A program made the translations under genes and the position numbers. A model generated the notes under the pieces. The model ran no database searches. It had not been told where the DNA came from and saw only the letters and a program-made list of their open reading frames with translations. From NCBI GenBank assembly GCA_964004625.1, contig CAXFOB010000041.1, positions 1-52,039 of the forward strand: DNA of 52,039 nucleotides. Reading direction: 5' to 3'. Origin of the DNA: GCA-002697625 sp002697625 (GTDB lineage Bacteria > Bacteroidota > Bacteroidia > Flavobacteriales > BACL11). Positions 25,792-34,521 of this stretch are shown in pieces; position 1 is the first letter of the stretch, and every line of letters starts with the position of its first letter.

Positions 25792-26465
25792 TACTTATTT
25801 CTTACTAGAACCTCATCAATCATACCATATTCTTTAGCTTCTTCAGCTGTCATCCAGTAATCTCTATCTCCATCCTTCCAAACTTTTTTGTAATCTGTTC
25901 CAGAGTGATGAGCAATAATTTCGTAAAGTTCTTTCTTAAGTTTCTGAATCTCCTTTGCAGTAATCTCAATATCAGAAGCTTGTCCACTAGCTCCACCAAG
26001 TGGTTGGTGAATCATTACTCTTGAATGTTTTAAGGCTGTTCTTTTCCCTGCAGCTCCTGCAGTAAGTAATACCGCTCCCATAGAAGCAGCCATACCTGTA
26101 CAAATAGTAGAAACATCAGGATTTATATACTGCATAGTATCGTAAATCCCTAAACCTGCATACACCCCACCTCCTGGTGTATTCAAATAAATCCTGATTT
26201 CTCTATCCGCATCTGCAGATTCTAAAAACAAAAGTTGAGCTTGTATGATATTAGCAACATAATCGTTTATCGGAACTCCTAAAAAAATAATTCTATCCAT
26301 CATTAATCTAGAGAAAACATCCATTGAAGCAATATTCATTTGTCTTTCTTCAATAATCGTTGGGGAAATGTAATTTCCATGAATGGAAGTAAACTCATCT
26401 AAATGAAGAGAACTAATTCCCCTATGTTTTGTTGCGTATTTTCTAAACTCTTTTGAATAATCCAT
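25791..26465 (-). CDS. clpP: ATP-dependent Clp protease, proteolytic subunit
   Basis: 224 residues. The catalytic triad includes S128 (GMAASMGA), H153 (RVMIHQPLGG) and a late Asp in DRDYWMTAEEAKEYGMID. The N-terminal ~35 residues are longer than the mature enzyme usually needs and may be a propeptide. It begins 6 bases after tig and overlaps clpX by one base, the common tig-clpP-clpX order. Confidence 0.96.
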   Translation of the reverse strand: MDYSKEFRKYATKHRGISSLHLDEFTSIHGNYISPTIIEERQMNIASMDVFSRLMMDRIIFLGVPINDYVANIIQAQLLFLESADADREIRIYLNTPGGGVYAGLGIYDTMQYINPDVSTICTGMAASMGAVLLTAGAAGKRTALKHSRVMIHQPLGGASGQASDIEITAKEIQKLKKELYEIIAHHSGTDYKKVWKDGDRDYWMTAEEAKEYGMIDEVLVRNK

Positions 26466-26471
26466 ATTTTT

Positions 26472-27824
26472 TTATTTTTCTGATGCTAATTTAACAAAAT
26501 CATCATAAGAAATAGCCTTTTCTGTTAATTTGAAGTTTTCTTTATAAACTTCAAGAGTTTTGATGTCATAAAGTTGGTCGTAAATCTTCTTCCTTTCATC
26601 TTCTTTTACTAGAATAGATGCAACAATTTCATTCATTTTTTCATCTTCCGGAACTGGCTGACCGTATTGTTTCATTTGCATTGAGACCAATGTCTTAGTA
26701 TGATCTTCTACTTCTTTAGCGTCTACCTTTACGTCAAAACTTTCTAAAATATTGTTTTCTATTAATTGCCATCTTAATGATTTAGAATACATATCATATT
26801 CCTCTTTTATTTGATCTAGAGTTAATGATTTTTCAGATGTATGAACTAGCCATTTTTTTAAAAACTCATCTGGCATATCAAATTTAATTTTATTAATTAA
26901 ATATGTTACCACATCATTTTTCAACATTCTATCACTTTCCGTAACATAAGATTTCTCCGCTTCTTCCTTTATTTTAGATTTAAACTCTTTTATTGTTTTT
27001 ACAGAATCCTTTGCATAAACTTTCTCAAAAAGTTCTTTATCCATTTTAGCTGGTTCTAATTTACTTATGTTTTTTACCGTAAATTGAAACTCTTCAGAAG
27101 TCAAATCATGTAATTGATCCTGATTAACATTTAACATAGCACTTAAATCTGTGTGGTTTTTAAATGCTTTCATTACATTTACAGAAAACGCATCATCTTT
27201 CTTTACTCCTATAAATTTCTTTTTTATTTTCTTATCAGATATAAAATCCATAGAAACAGTTGCTTCATTCTTTATTCCATTTTCCATTAAATTTCCATCT
27301 ACATCTAATTGAGCAATTTCACAAAAAACCAGATCACCTTCCTCAGAAACTTCTGGACTACTCATCTTTCCAAATCTTTTTGCAATGTCGTTTGCATAAG
27401 TATCAACTAATTGTGTATCTGCTTCAATTTTATAATAAGGTAACTTATCTTTTTTATTAATTTTCACATCCAGTTCTGGAGCAATTCCTATTTCAAATTC
27501 AAAATTAAATGTTGTGTCATTTTCCCAATCTACTGATTGATTCTCTACAGGTATGGGAGAACCTAAGACTTTAACATTTTCATCAGAGATGTATTTATAC
27601 AGCTCATTTTGCAACATTTTATTCACCTCATCCACTAAAACAGGTGTTCTGTATTTTTTTACAATCATACCCATTGGAGTTTTTCCTTTTCTGAAGCCTG
27701 GAATTTCAGCGTTTTTTCTGTAATCTTTTAATACCTTATCTACTTTTTCTTGGTAATCTTCTGGACTTACCACTACTTTTAATACAGCTTGTAATTTGTT
27801 GGTTTTTTCTTGTGTAATCTTCAT
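26472..27824 (-). CDS. tig: Trigger factor
   Basis: 450 residues. The ribosome-binding N-terminal domain carries GFRKGKTPMGMI, close to the classical GFRxGKxP signature. A weak FKBP-like region (about 155-245) and a long helical C-terminal arm (about 260-450) follow. It shields nascent chains at the ribosome exit. First gene of the tig-clpP-clpX operon, so one transcript makes a folding factor and its degradation partner. The FKBP part is divergent, as in many Bacteroidota. Confidence 0.93.
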   Translation of the reverse strand: MKITQEKTNKLQAVLKVVVSPEDYQEKVDKVLKDYRKNAEIPGFRKGKTPMGMIVKKYRTPVLVDEVNKMLQNELYKYISDENVKVLGSPIPVENQSVDWENDTTFNFEFEIGIAPELDVKINKKDKLPYYKIEADTQLVDTYANDIAKRFGKMSSPEVSEEGDLVFCEIAQLDVDGNLMENGIKNEATVSMDFISDKKIKKKFIGVKKDDAFSVNVMKAFKNHTDLSAMLNVNQDQLHDLTSEEFQFTVKNISKLEPAKMDKELFEKVYAKDSVKTIKEFKSKIKEEAEKSYVTESDRMLKNDVVTYLINKIKFDMPDEFLKKWLVHTSEKSLTLDQIKEEYDMYSKSLRWQLIENNILESFDVKVDAKEVEDHTKTLVSMQMKQYGQPVPEDEKMNEIVASILVKEDERKKIYDQLYDIKTLEVYKENFKLTEKAISYDDFVKLASEK

Positions 27825-27850
27825 AATTAAGTAATTGTTAAAATGGTCGG

Positions 27851-27858
27851 CAAAATTA
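27851..27858 (-). promoter_or_regulatory. -7 box of the tig-clpP-clpX operon
   Basis: TAATTTTG on the minus strand, 26 bases before the tig ATG and downstream of the tRNA-Leu terminator. Confidence 0.5.
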
Positions 27859-27907
27859 CAATATTTAACTGATTATTAGATTAAAAGAGAGTTTATTTTA
27901 AGGATAC

Positions 27908-27936
27908 AAAAAAAGCCCACTATACAGTGAGCTTTT
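27908..27936 (-). terminator. Rho-independent terminator after tRNA-Leu
   Basis: On the minus strand an 11-bp stem (AAAAGCTCACT with AGTGGGCTTTT, one G-U pair) with a 4-base loop is followed by a T run. It separates tRNA-Leu from tig. Confidence 0.8.
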
Positions 27937-28020
27937 GGTGCGGATGAAGGGAGTCGAACCCCCACGCCTTACGGCACTAGATCCTAAGTCTAGCGCGTCT
28001 ACCAATTCCGCCACATCCGC
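27936..28020 (-). tRNA. tRNA-Leu (UAG), CCA encoded
   Basis: A full cloverleaf: acceptor GCGGATG/CATCCGC, anticodon stem CTAGA/TCTAG with loop CTTAGGA (anticodon UAG at 27986-27984), a long variable arm (GCCGTAAGGC) typical of Leu, and T-loop GGTTCGACTCC. The discriminator A at 27939 is followed by genomic CCA, unlike the tRNA-Gly at the right end, which has none. Reads CUA and other CUN codons. Confidence 0.97.
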
Positions 28021-28034
28021 TAAAATTTGGTCCG

Positions 28035-28042
28035 CAAAGATA
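28035..28042 (-). promoter_or_regulatory. -7 box of tRNA-Leu
   Basis: The minus strand reads TATCTTTG, ending 14 bases before the tRNA 5' end. Confidence 0.45.
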
Positions 28043-28075
28043 TTATTTTTTATTAGTTGAAATAAAAAAATCAAT

Positions 28076-28083
28076 TATATTTG
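28076..28083 (+). promoter_or_regulatory. -7 box of the DUF3127-atoE operon
   Basis: TATATTTG with TTG at 28057-28059 (16-base spacer, slightly short), 36 bases before the ATG at 28120. Confidence 0.45.
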
Positions 28084-28119
28084 CATTAATATCGATATCA
28101 CATAAAAACAAAGCAAAGA

Positions 28120-28485
28120 ATGAGCTTATCAGTAAAAGGAACAGTAAAACAAAAATTAGAATTAGAACAGGGAATAAGCAAAGCGGGAAAGGAATGGAAA
28201 TCACTATCTTTTGTATTAAATACCGGAGCACAATATAACCCTGATATATGCTTTAAATTGTTTGGAGAAGAGAAAATCCAGATTATCTCAGATATTAATG
28301 ATGGAGAAGAAGTAGAAGTGTTTTTCAACTTATCTTCACGAGAATGGAATGGAAAATGGTTTACATCTGCAGATGCTTGGAAAATTGAAAAGTTAGAAAA
28401 TAATAGCGAATCTGAAACAATTGACGATTCTGAAATTCCAGTTTTTGAAAACAACCAGACAGAAGAAGACGACTTACCATTCTAA
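28120..28485 (+). CDS. DUF3127 OB-fold protein with SSB-like acidic tail
   Basis: 121 residues. Residues about 1-90 are the DUF3127 domain (LSVKGTVKQKLELEQG, KEWKSLSFVLNTG, VFFNLSSREWNGKWFTSADAWKIE), which resembles an OB fold. The last ~25 residues are acidic and end in EEDDLPF, strikingly like the C-terminal DDDIPF tip by which SSB recruits repair and replication proteins. DNA or RNA binding is inferred. It lies two bases before the transporter at 28488, which has no obvious functional link. Confidence 0.75.
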   Translation: MSLSVKGTVKQKLELEQGISKAGKEWKSLSFVLNTGAQYNPDICFKLFGEEKIQIISDINDGEEVEVFFNLSSREWNGKWFTSADAWKIEKLENNSESETIDDSEIPVFENNQTEEDDLPF

Positions 28486-28487
28486 AA

Positions 28488-29858
28488 ATGTCATTTGTTA
28501 AAAAATTTGAGAATATTTTTAGGTCGATATTACCATCTCCTTTTTCAATAGCAATTTTACTTACAATACTAACTTTTGTTTTAGCATTAATCTTTACAGA
28601 AAACCAAAACAATCAAAGTTATCATGTTTTAAACCTATTCTCCTCATGGGAAAATGGTATTTGGAATAACGGATTACTTGTTTTTGCATTTCAAATGATG
28701 TTAATGCTAGTATTAGGACACACATTAGCACTAACTAACTCTATAAATTCTTTAATTTCAAAAATTACAAAATTTTGCACCTCTACTGCAAATGCTGCTA
28801 CAATCATCTCTTTCTTTACTATAATTGTAAGTTTATTTAATTGGGGACTAGGATTAATTTTTGGAGCAATCTTTGCTAGAAAAGTAGCTGAACATGCTTC
28901 CAATAAAAATATAAATCTAAACTATCCATTAATTGGAGCGGCTGGATATTCCGGATTAATGGTTTGGCACGGAGGAATTTCTGGTTCGGCACCAATAAAA
29001 GTTGCAGAAAAAAATCATCTTACAGAAATGTTTAAAGGGTCTAATTTTGATGTACCTTCAACAATTACTCTTTCAGAAACTATATTTTCTCAAATGAATA
29101 TTTTTGTTTCGGTGTTATTATTAATTATAATCCCTACACTTTTCTTTTATCTAGGAAAAAAGAATTTAGGAAGTAATATCAATGTACCCACACAATCAAC
29201 AAAAGAAGAAAAAATAGAATATATTGGAGCTGAGCAATTAGATCACTCAAGAGTTGTGTCAAAAATAATCTCTATTTTAATATTAGCTTATTGTTTTTAC
29301 AAATCTATCTTATTACCAGAAGAAGTGTCTCTTAAAGTAATTACACCAAATTTCATAAATCTGATTTTGTTAGGATTGGGGATTTTCTTCCACTCTTCCT
29401 TTTATAAATTCACAAATGCAATTACAGAAGCTATAAAAGGAGCTTCAGGAATTCTAATCCAATTTCCTTTATATTTTGGGATTATGGGAATAATGAAGGA
29501 CTCAGGAATGGTAAGTTTACTATCTGACTTTTTTGTAAATATCTCTAACGAAACTACATTTCCCATTTTCACTTTTATTTCTGCGGGAATTGTAAACATA
29601 TTTGTACCTAGTGGAGGAGGTCAATGGGCAATTCAAGGTCCTATAATAATAGAGGCTGCTAATCAATTAGGAGTTTCATTTTCAAAAAGTATAATGGCTT
29701 TAGCCTATGGAGATCAGCTTACAAACATGCTGCAACCGTTTTGGGCTTTACCACTATTAGGAATTACAGGTTTAAAAGCAAGAGAAATTCTTCCTTATAC
29801 TTTATACCTATTCCTTATTGGTTGTCTTATTTTTGTTGGAGGGTTATTACTTTTCTAA
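28488..29858 (+). CDS. AtoE-like short-chain fatty acid transporter
   Basis: 456 residues with about 11-12 hydrophobic helices. Family blocks are FRSILPSPFSIAILLTILTF at the N-terminus, GLIFGAIFARKVAEH, AAGYSGLMVWHGGISGSAP, and near the end VPSGGGQWAIQGPIIIEAA with MALAYGDQLTNMLQPFWALP. These match the AtoE/TIGR00366 group of putative short-chain fatty acid permeases. Transport of acetoacetate or butyrate is the family assumption; the real substrate is unknown. Its stop overlaps the convergent folA by 12 bases. Confidence 0.85.
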   Translation: MSFVKKFENIFRSILPSPFSIAILLTILTFVLALIFTENQNNQSYHVLNLFSSWENGIWNNGLLVFAFQMMLMLVLGHTLALTNSINSLISKITKFCTSTANAATIISFFTIIVSLFNWGLGLIFGAIFARKVAEHASNKNINLNYPLIGAAGYSGLMVWHGGISGSAPIKVAEKNHLTEMFKGSNFDVPSTITLSETIFSQMNIFVSVLLLIIIPTLFFYLGKKNLGSNINVPTQSTKEEKIEYIGAEQLDHSRVVSKIISILILAYCFYKSILLPEEVSLKVITPNFINLILLGLGIFFHSSFYKFTNAITEAIKGASGILIQFPLYFGIMGIMKDSGMVSLLSDFFVNISNETTFPIFTFISAGIVNIFVPSGGGQWAIQGPIIIEAANQLGVSFSKSIMALAYGDQLTNMLQPFWALPLLGITGLKAREILPYTLYLFLIGCLIFVGGLLLF

Positions 29859-30347
29859 AACTAAAAAGCTATAATCGTATTTATTTTTTTCATCAGCCTT
29901 ACAGTCTTCCCTTGTTATCACTTTCCAATCTTCTGCCAAATTAGGGAAAAAAGTATCTCCCTCAAAATTATGATGTATTCTAGTAAGGTATATTCTTTCA
30001 ATCAGATTGTTTTCTAAAGCTATTTTATAAATCTGACCTCCCCCAATAATAAAAGGTTCTTCATCACCATTTTTCTTAGCAACTTCTATGGACTCTTCGA
30101 CAGAGTTGACTACAATACAATCTTCTGCAATATAATCCGACTGTCTTGTTATGATAACATTAGTTCTATTAGGTAAAGGTTTAAATTTATGAGGAATGGA
30201 TTCAAAATTCTTTCTTCCCATAATCACATGATGACCTTTAGTAGTATCCTTAAAAAACTTCATATCCCTAGGTAAATGCCAAGTCAGATCATTGTCTTTT
30301 CCTATAACTCCATTCGCAGATACTGCTACTATTAACGATACTCTCAT
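29847..30347 (-). CDS. folA: Dihydrofolate reductase
   Basis: 166 residues, typical chromosomal DHFR length. It shows VAVSANGVIGKDNDLTWHLPRDMKFF (acidic active-site residue D28), GHHVIMGRKNFESIP (NADPH binding) and FIIGGGQIYKIAL. It reduces the dihydrofolate made by ThyA. Last gene of the seven-gene minus-strand unit; the start overlaps the preceding saccharopine DH-like stop by four bases. Confidence 0.96.
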   Translation of the reverse strand: MRVSLIVAVSANGVIGKDNDLTWHLPRDMKFFKDTTKGHHVIMGRKNFESIPHKFKPLPNRTNVIITRQSDYIAEDCIVVNSVEESIEVAKKNGDEEPFIIGGGQIYKIALENNLIERIYLTRIHHNFEGDTFFPNLAEDWKVITREDCKADEKNKYDYSFLVLEK

Positions 30348-31447
30348 TTTTTATTAACTTTATATTTTACTCCTCTTGCTTCTAAATAATTTTTTACAAA
30401 ATTAAAATGTTCTCCCAAGTATTCTGGAGGAGAAATCCCAGTTCTATTATAATCTCCATTTACTACTAAGTTTGCAACTGCTGTACAAGTATATCCTGTT
30501 GTTCTAGACATGGAATTTACACCATCTTCATACCTGTCTAATAAATAATATTCATAACAAGTTTCCTTATCCTTTTCGACTCCAGAGATAGTTATTCTCA
30601 TAACTGTAAAATCTCTATCTCCTTTTTTCATCTCCCATTTTGGAAATAAAAGTTTCGATGTAAGATCAATTGGTCTAACTTTCTGACCGTTTACATCGAT
30701 CTCATCATAAGAGAAAAAACCAGACTCTCGCAACACCTTTAGATATTCCACAGAACCTGGATAACGCAAAGTTTTTTCTATCATGTTTGGAACATGTTTC
30801 ATGGTGTAAATTAATGTCCTTAATCCATCTGAATTCCAACTTTCTAGAGTTCCTATTTTTTCAAACTCTACCAATTCAGTGTCTGAAAGAGCTTCTTTTA
30901 CTACTAATTGAGAATTCTGTACAAATCTAGCAGGTCGGATATATTCTTCAATCACGTCTATTGGAGAAAATACTGCTTGATATTCATAAGGCCATTCTCT
31001 TTTTATAGGCAGCCCTCCAACCAAACATTCATAATCAGTAATTTTCATATTCATATTGTGGTATCCAAAAATGATATTCCCCATTCCAGGAGCTACTCCA
31101 CAATCCATTACTGCTACCACTCCTTTTTCTTTTGCTAAAGCATCTAAACCAAAAGGGTCCTCAGGATAAAAGGATATATCCACAATATTCTTACCATTCT
31201 CAATTACACCTTCCATCATCTTATACCCCATAAATCCAGGTACTGCACCAATTACTAAGTCAAAATCCTTAATAAGATTTTGTAGAGTTTCCTTATCAGA
31301 AACATCAGCACAAATAGTGTTGATATCTGCTAACTTATCTAAGTTTTTTTGAGAAACATCTACTGAGGTAACCTTGTGGCTTTTAGACAAATCTTTAGCC
31401 ATTACACTACCAACCAATCCAGCTCCTAAAACAATAATTTTTGCCAT
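30344..31447 (-). CDS. Saccharopine dehydrogenase-like oxidoreductase
   Basis: 367 residues. The N-terminal Rossmann motif is GAGLVGSVMAKDLS. CGVAPGMGNIIFG and a C-terminal block with GPxPIKREWPYE-like sequence (GGLPIKREWPYEYQAVFSP) follow, matching the saccharopine dehydrogenase/homospermidine synthase-like family. It might act in lysine turnover or polyamine metabolism. It sits between thyA (1-base overlap) and folA (4-base overlap), so it is under the same control as thymidylate synthesis, a curious pairing. Confidence 0.8.
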   Translation of the reverse strand: MAKIIVLGAGLVGSVMAKDLSKSHKVTSVDVSQKNLDKLADINTICADVSDKETLQNLIKDFDLVIGAVPGFMGYKMMEGVIENGKNIVDISFYPEDPFGLDALAKEKGVVAVMDCGVAPGMGNIIFGYHNMNMKITDYECLVGGLPIKREWPYEYQAVFSPIDVIEEYIRPARFVQNSQLVVKEALSDTELVEFEKIGTLESWNSDGLRTLIYTMKHVPNMIEKTLRYPGSVEYLKVLRESGFFSYDEIDVNGQKVRPIDLTSKLLFPKWEMKKGDRDFTVMRITISGVEKDKETCYEYYLLDRYEDGVNSMSRTTGYTCTAVANLVVNGDYNRTGISPPEYLGEHFNFVKNYLEARGVKYKVNKK

Positions 31448-32241
31448 TATACTGCTACTTTTCCTTTGATATGAGGATGTGGAAAGTAATCTACTAATTC
31501 AAAATCATCAATAGTGAAATCAAAAATACTTTTCACTTCCATATTAATTTTCATTTGTGGTAATGATTTCGTATCTCTACTTAATTGTAATGCTGTTTGC
31601 TCAAAATGATTAGTGTAAATATGAGCATCTCCTAAAGTATGAACGAAATCACCAACTTCCAAATCACAAACTTGCGCCATCATCATTGTTAAAAGTGCAT
31701 AAGAAGCAATATTGAAAGGAACACCTAAAAAGATATCCGCACTTCTTTGGTATAACTGACAGGAAAGTTTTCCATCTGCTACATAGAACTGAAAAAAGGC
31801 ATGACAAGGAGGTAGAGCCATTTGCTCAATTTCTCCTACATTCCAAGCACTCACAATAATTCTCCTACTATCAGGATTGTTTTTAAGTGTATCTACTACT
31901 TGAGATATTTGGTCAATATATTTTCCGTCTGGTGCAGGCCAAGATCTCCATTGGTATCCGTATACATGACCTAAATCTCCATTTTCATCTGCCCATTCAT
32001 CCCAGATTCTTACTCCATTATCTTTGAGGTACTTTATATTAGTCTCTCCTTTTAGGAACCAAAGCAGTTCATGAATTATCGATTTTAAATGTAACTTTTT
32101 GGTGGTAACACATGGAAAACCTTTTGATAAATCAAAACGCATTTGGTGTCCAAAAACACTTTTTGTCCCTGTTCCAGTTCTATCTTCTTTCAACGTGCCC
32201 TCTTTCATCACGCGTGTCATTAAATCTAAATATTGTTGCAT
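31447..32241 (-). CDS. thyA: Thymidylate synthase
   Basis: 264 residues, the length of the E. coli enzyme. The nucleophile is C146 (LPPCHAFFQFYV). Folate and dUMP blocks are also present: RTGTGTKSVFG, HELLWFLKGETN, DSRRIIVSAWN and LGDAHIYTNH. It methylates dUMP to dTMP, producing dihydrofolate that FolA, two genes downstream, recycles. The nucleoside transporter lies directly upstream. Confidence 0.98.
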   Translation of the reverse strand: MQQYLDLMTRVMKEGTLKEDRTGTGTKSVFGHQMRFDLSKGFPCVTTKKLHLKSIIHELLWFLKGETNIKYLKDNGVRIWDEWADENGDLGHVYGYQWRSWPAPDGKYIDQISQVVDTLKNNPDSRRIIVSAWNVGEIEQMALPPCHAFFQFYVADGKLSCQLYQRSADIFLGVPFNIASYALLTMMMAQVCDLEVGDFVHTLGDAHIYTNHFEQTALQLSRDTKSLPQMKINMEVKSIFDFTIDDFELVDYFPHPHIKGKVAV

Positions 32242-32247
32242 TTATTC

Positions 32248-33924
32248 TTAAATTAACATTCCTACTATTACAGCTGTAAAAAGTGAAGCTAATGTTCCTC
32301 CAATTAAAGCTAAAAAACCTAATCGGGCAAGATCACTTTTTCGTTTTGGAGCAAGAGCTCCAATACCTCCTATTTGTATCCCAATGGAAGCAAAGTTAGC
32401 AAAACCACATAATATATACGTTGCTATAATTATTGATTTTTGTTCTACAAAAACTCCTGCACTTTTCATCTCTCCTAAAGAAACATAAGCTACAAATTCA
32501 TTCAATACTGTTTTTTCTCCAAGTAGTTGGCCTACCAAAAACATATCTTCCTTACAAACACCCATCAGCCAAACAATAGGTGCACCAATATATCCTAAAA
32601 TCATATTGAATGAAAATTCAGTATATGAAGTGTTTTCAGAAATCCATACATTTAAAGAAGTCCAATCACCTATTTTAAACATAATATAATTTGCCATGGA
32701 CATTAATCCGATAAACACTAAAAGCATAGCTCCAACATTTACTGCTAATCTAAGTCCATCGGTTGTTCCTTTCGAAATCGCTTCTAAGGCATTACTTCCC
32801 ATATCAGCCTTACTAACCTCTAATTTGGTTTCAAATTTTTCATGCTCAGGTATTAAAATTTTTGCGGCAACTACAGCAGCTGGTGCTGACATAACAGATG
32901 CCGCTAATAAATGTTTAGCAAAAATTATTTGTTGCACAGGATCATCTCCACCCAAAAAACCAATATAAGCTGCCAAAACACCACCAGCAATAGTAGCCAT
33001 CCCTCCACTCATCAAGCAAATCATTTCTGACATCGTCATCTTTTCTAAATATGGTTTTACCAATAGTGGAGATTCAGTTTGTCCTAAAAAGATATTTCCT
33101 GCAGCAGCGACACTTTCAGGCCCTGAAAGCCCCAGGCTCTTTTTCATTAACCAAGCAAAGCCGTAAACGATTTTAGGTATAATTCTCCAATAATAAAAAA
33201 GTGATGTTAATGCTGAAAAGAAAATTACTGTAGGTAATATCATTACTACAAAATTCATAAGTGGAGATTCTATCACTCCTGTTTCGAATGATCTGAAAAG
33301 AAACATAGTGCCGTCTTGAGTAAAGGAAATGATTTTAGTAAATATTTTTCCAACAAACTCAAAAGATGAAGAAACAAAAGATACTTTTAAAATAAGTAAT
33401 GCAAATGCGATTTGAATTCCTAATCCTTTAGATACTAACATCCAATCAACTCCTTTTCTGTTAGTACTGAATAAAAAGGAAATTAATAAGAGTGAAATTA
33501 TTCCAAGTAATCCTCTAAAAAAAGAAGAAAGAGAAAACCCTGATCTTGTAATTGTAGAAGAGTTTACTCCTTCTTTAATAAAGGCGTAATTGATTCCATT
33601 CTCATTTAGCATTAAAGCTTCTTTAGTAAGAGAAATATGGTAGAACCTGATAGTGTCTATAGGTAAATCATAATGTAAGGATAAAATCCCCTCTTGTAAT
33701 TTCCACTCTCCCTTTGCAACTAAGTTTGCTTCAGATATCTCATAATTAAAAGTGAAATCTGCATTAATTTGCATCTTATCATCAGAGGACAGAGGTTTTA
33801 GATTTTCTCCAAATTCTACTGTATCAGGAAGTATAAAATTAAAATTCCAGTTACCTATAATATCTTGAGAAACAGTAGGGATTGACAAAAACGATACAAA
33901 AATAAGGAAGTAGAATTTTCTCAT
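32248..33924 (-). CDS. NupC-like concentrative nucleoside transporter with N-terminal lipocalin-like domain
   Basis: 558 residues. Residues 1-19 form a signal peptide, and about 20-125 are a soluble beta-rich part (IIGNWNFNFILPDTVEFGE, NADFTFNYE, GEWKLQEGILSLHYD) resembling lipocalin-like domains. The remaining ~430 residues form the CNT transporter: AAAGNIFLGQTESPLLVKPYL, MTMSEMICLMSGGMATIAGGVLAAYIGF, and the end block NFASIGIQIGGIGALAPKR. CNT proteins import nucleosides with Na+ or H+. The extra domain would lie in the periplasm and could help capture substrate. It abuts the DUF151 gene with no gap. Confidence 0.87.
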   Translation of the reverse strand: MRKFYFLIFVSFLSIPTVSQDIIGNWNFNFILPDTVEFGENLKPLSSDDKMQINADFTFNYEISEANLVAKGEWKLQEGILSLHYDLPIDTIRFYHISLTKEALMLNENGINYAFIKEGVNSSTITRSGFSLSSFFRGLLGIISLLLISFLFSTNRKGVDWMLVSKGLGIQIAFALLILKVSFVSSSFEFVGKIFTKIISFTQDGTMFLFRSFETGVIESPLMNFVVMILPTVIFFSALTSLFYYWRIIPKIVYGFAWLMKKSLGLSGPESVAAAGNIFLGQTESPLLVKPYLEKMTMSEMICLMSGGMATIAGGVLAAYIGFLGGDDPVQQIIFAKHLLAASVMSAPAAVVAAKILIPEHEKFETKLEVSKADMGSNALEAISKGTTDGLRLAVNVGAMLLVFIGLMSMANYIMFKIGDWTSLNVWISENTSYTEFSFNMILGYIGAPIVWLMGVCKEDMFLVGQLLGEKTVLNEFVAYVSLGEMKSAGVFVEQKSIIIATYILCGFANFASIGIQIGGIGALAPKRKSDLARLGFLALIGGTLASLFTAVIVGMLI

Positions 33925-34518
33925 TTATTTGTCTTTTCTTCTATTAATCTCATCTCTTATTTCAGAAGCTCTTTCATAATCTTCTGAATCAATAGCCTCT
34001 TTCATTTCTTTTTTTAATTCACCTAACGAAAGGGTTCCCAAAATATCTATCCTAGACTCCTGGTCCTCCAAATTATCATCTTGATACGAAATAGTATAAT
34101 CATCTGAAAGTATAATTCCGGCTTCTTGCAGAATATCGTTGTAGGTAAAAATAGGGCACCCCATTCTGATTGCAATCGCAATTGCATCTGAGGTACGAAC
34201 ATCTATTTCTAACTCTTCATCTCCATCCATAAAACAAAAGAAAGAAGCATGAAACACTCCCTCTCTTAAGGTATGAATCAGAACTCTACTTATCGTAATA
34301 TTAAAATTATTAGTTATCGATTTGATAATATCATGAGTTAAAGGTCTTTCCGGATTTTGACTACTCTCTAGATATATAGCTATAGAACCTGCATTACAAG
34401 GACCAATTACAATTGGTAATTTTCTTTCCCCTCCTATTTCCCTTAAAAGTAAAACATATGAACTCTTATGAGAACTGCTAGGTTCTAATCTCTCTATGTC
34501 TAACTGTACTAATTTCAA
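33925..34518 (-). CDS. Bifunctional nuclease family (DUF151) protein with UVR motif
   Basis: 197 residues. The DUF151/BFN domain spans about 1-135 (LPIVIGPCNAGSIAIYLE, ESSQNPERPLTHDIIKSI, VDVRTSDAIAIAIRMGCPI-type block). Residues about 160-197 form a UvrB/UvrC-type helix pair (LGELKKEMKEAIDSEDYERASEIRDEI). Some relatives were reported as nucleases; the cellular role is uncertain. It is 3 bases after etfA and directly abuts nupC, so it is in the middle of the operon. Confidence 0.88.
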   Translation of the reverse strand: MKLVQLDIERLEPSSSHKSSYVLLLREIGGERKLPIVIGPCNAGSIAIYLESSQNPERPLTHDIIKSITNNFNITISRVLIHTLREGVFHASFFCFMDGDEELEIDVRTSDAIAIAIRMGCPIFTYNDILQEAGIILSDDYTISYQDDNLEDQESRIDILGTLSLGELKKEMKEAIDSEDYERASEIRDEINRRKDK

Positions 34519-34521
34519 TTT

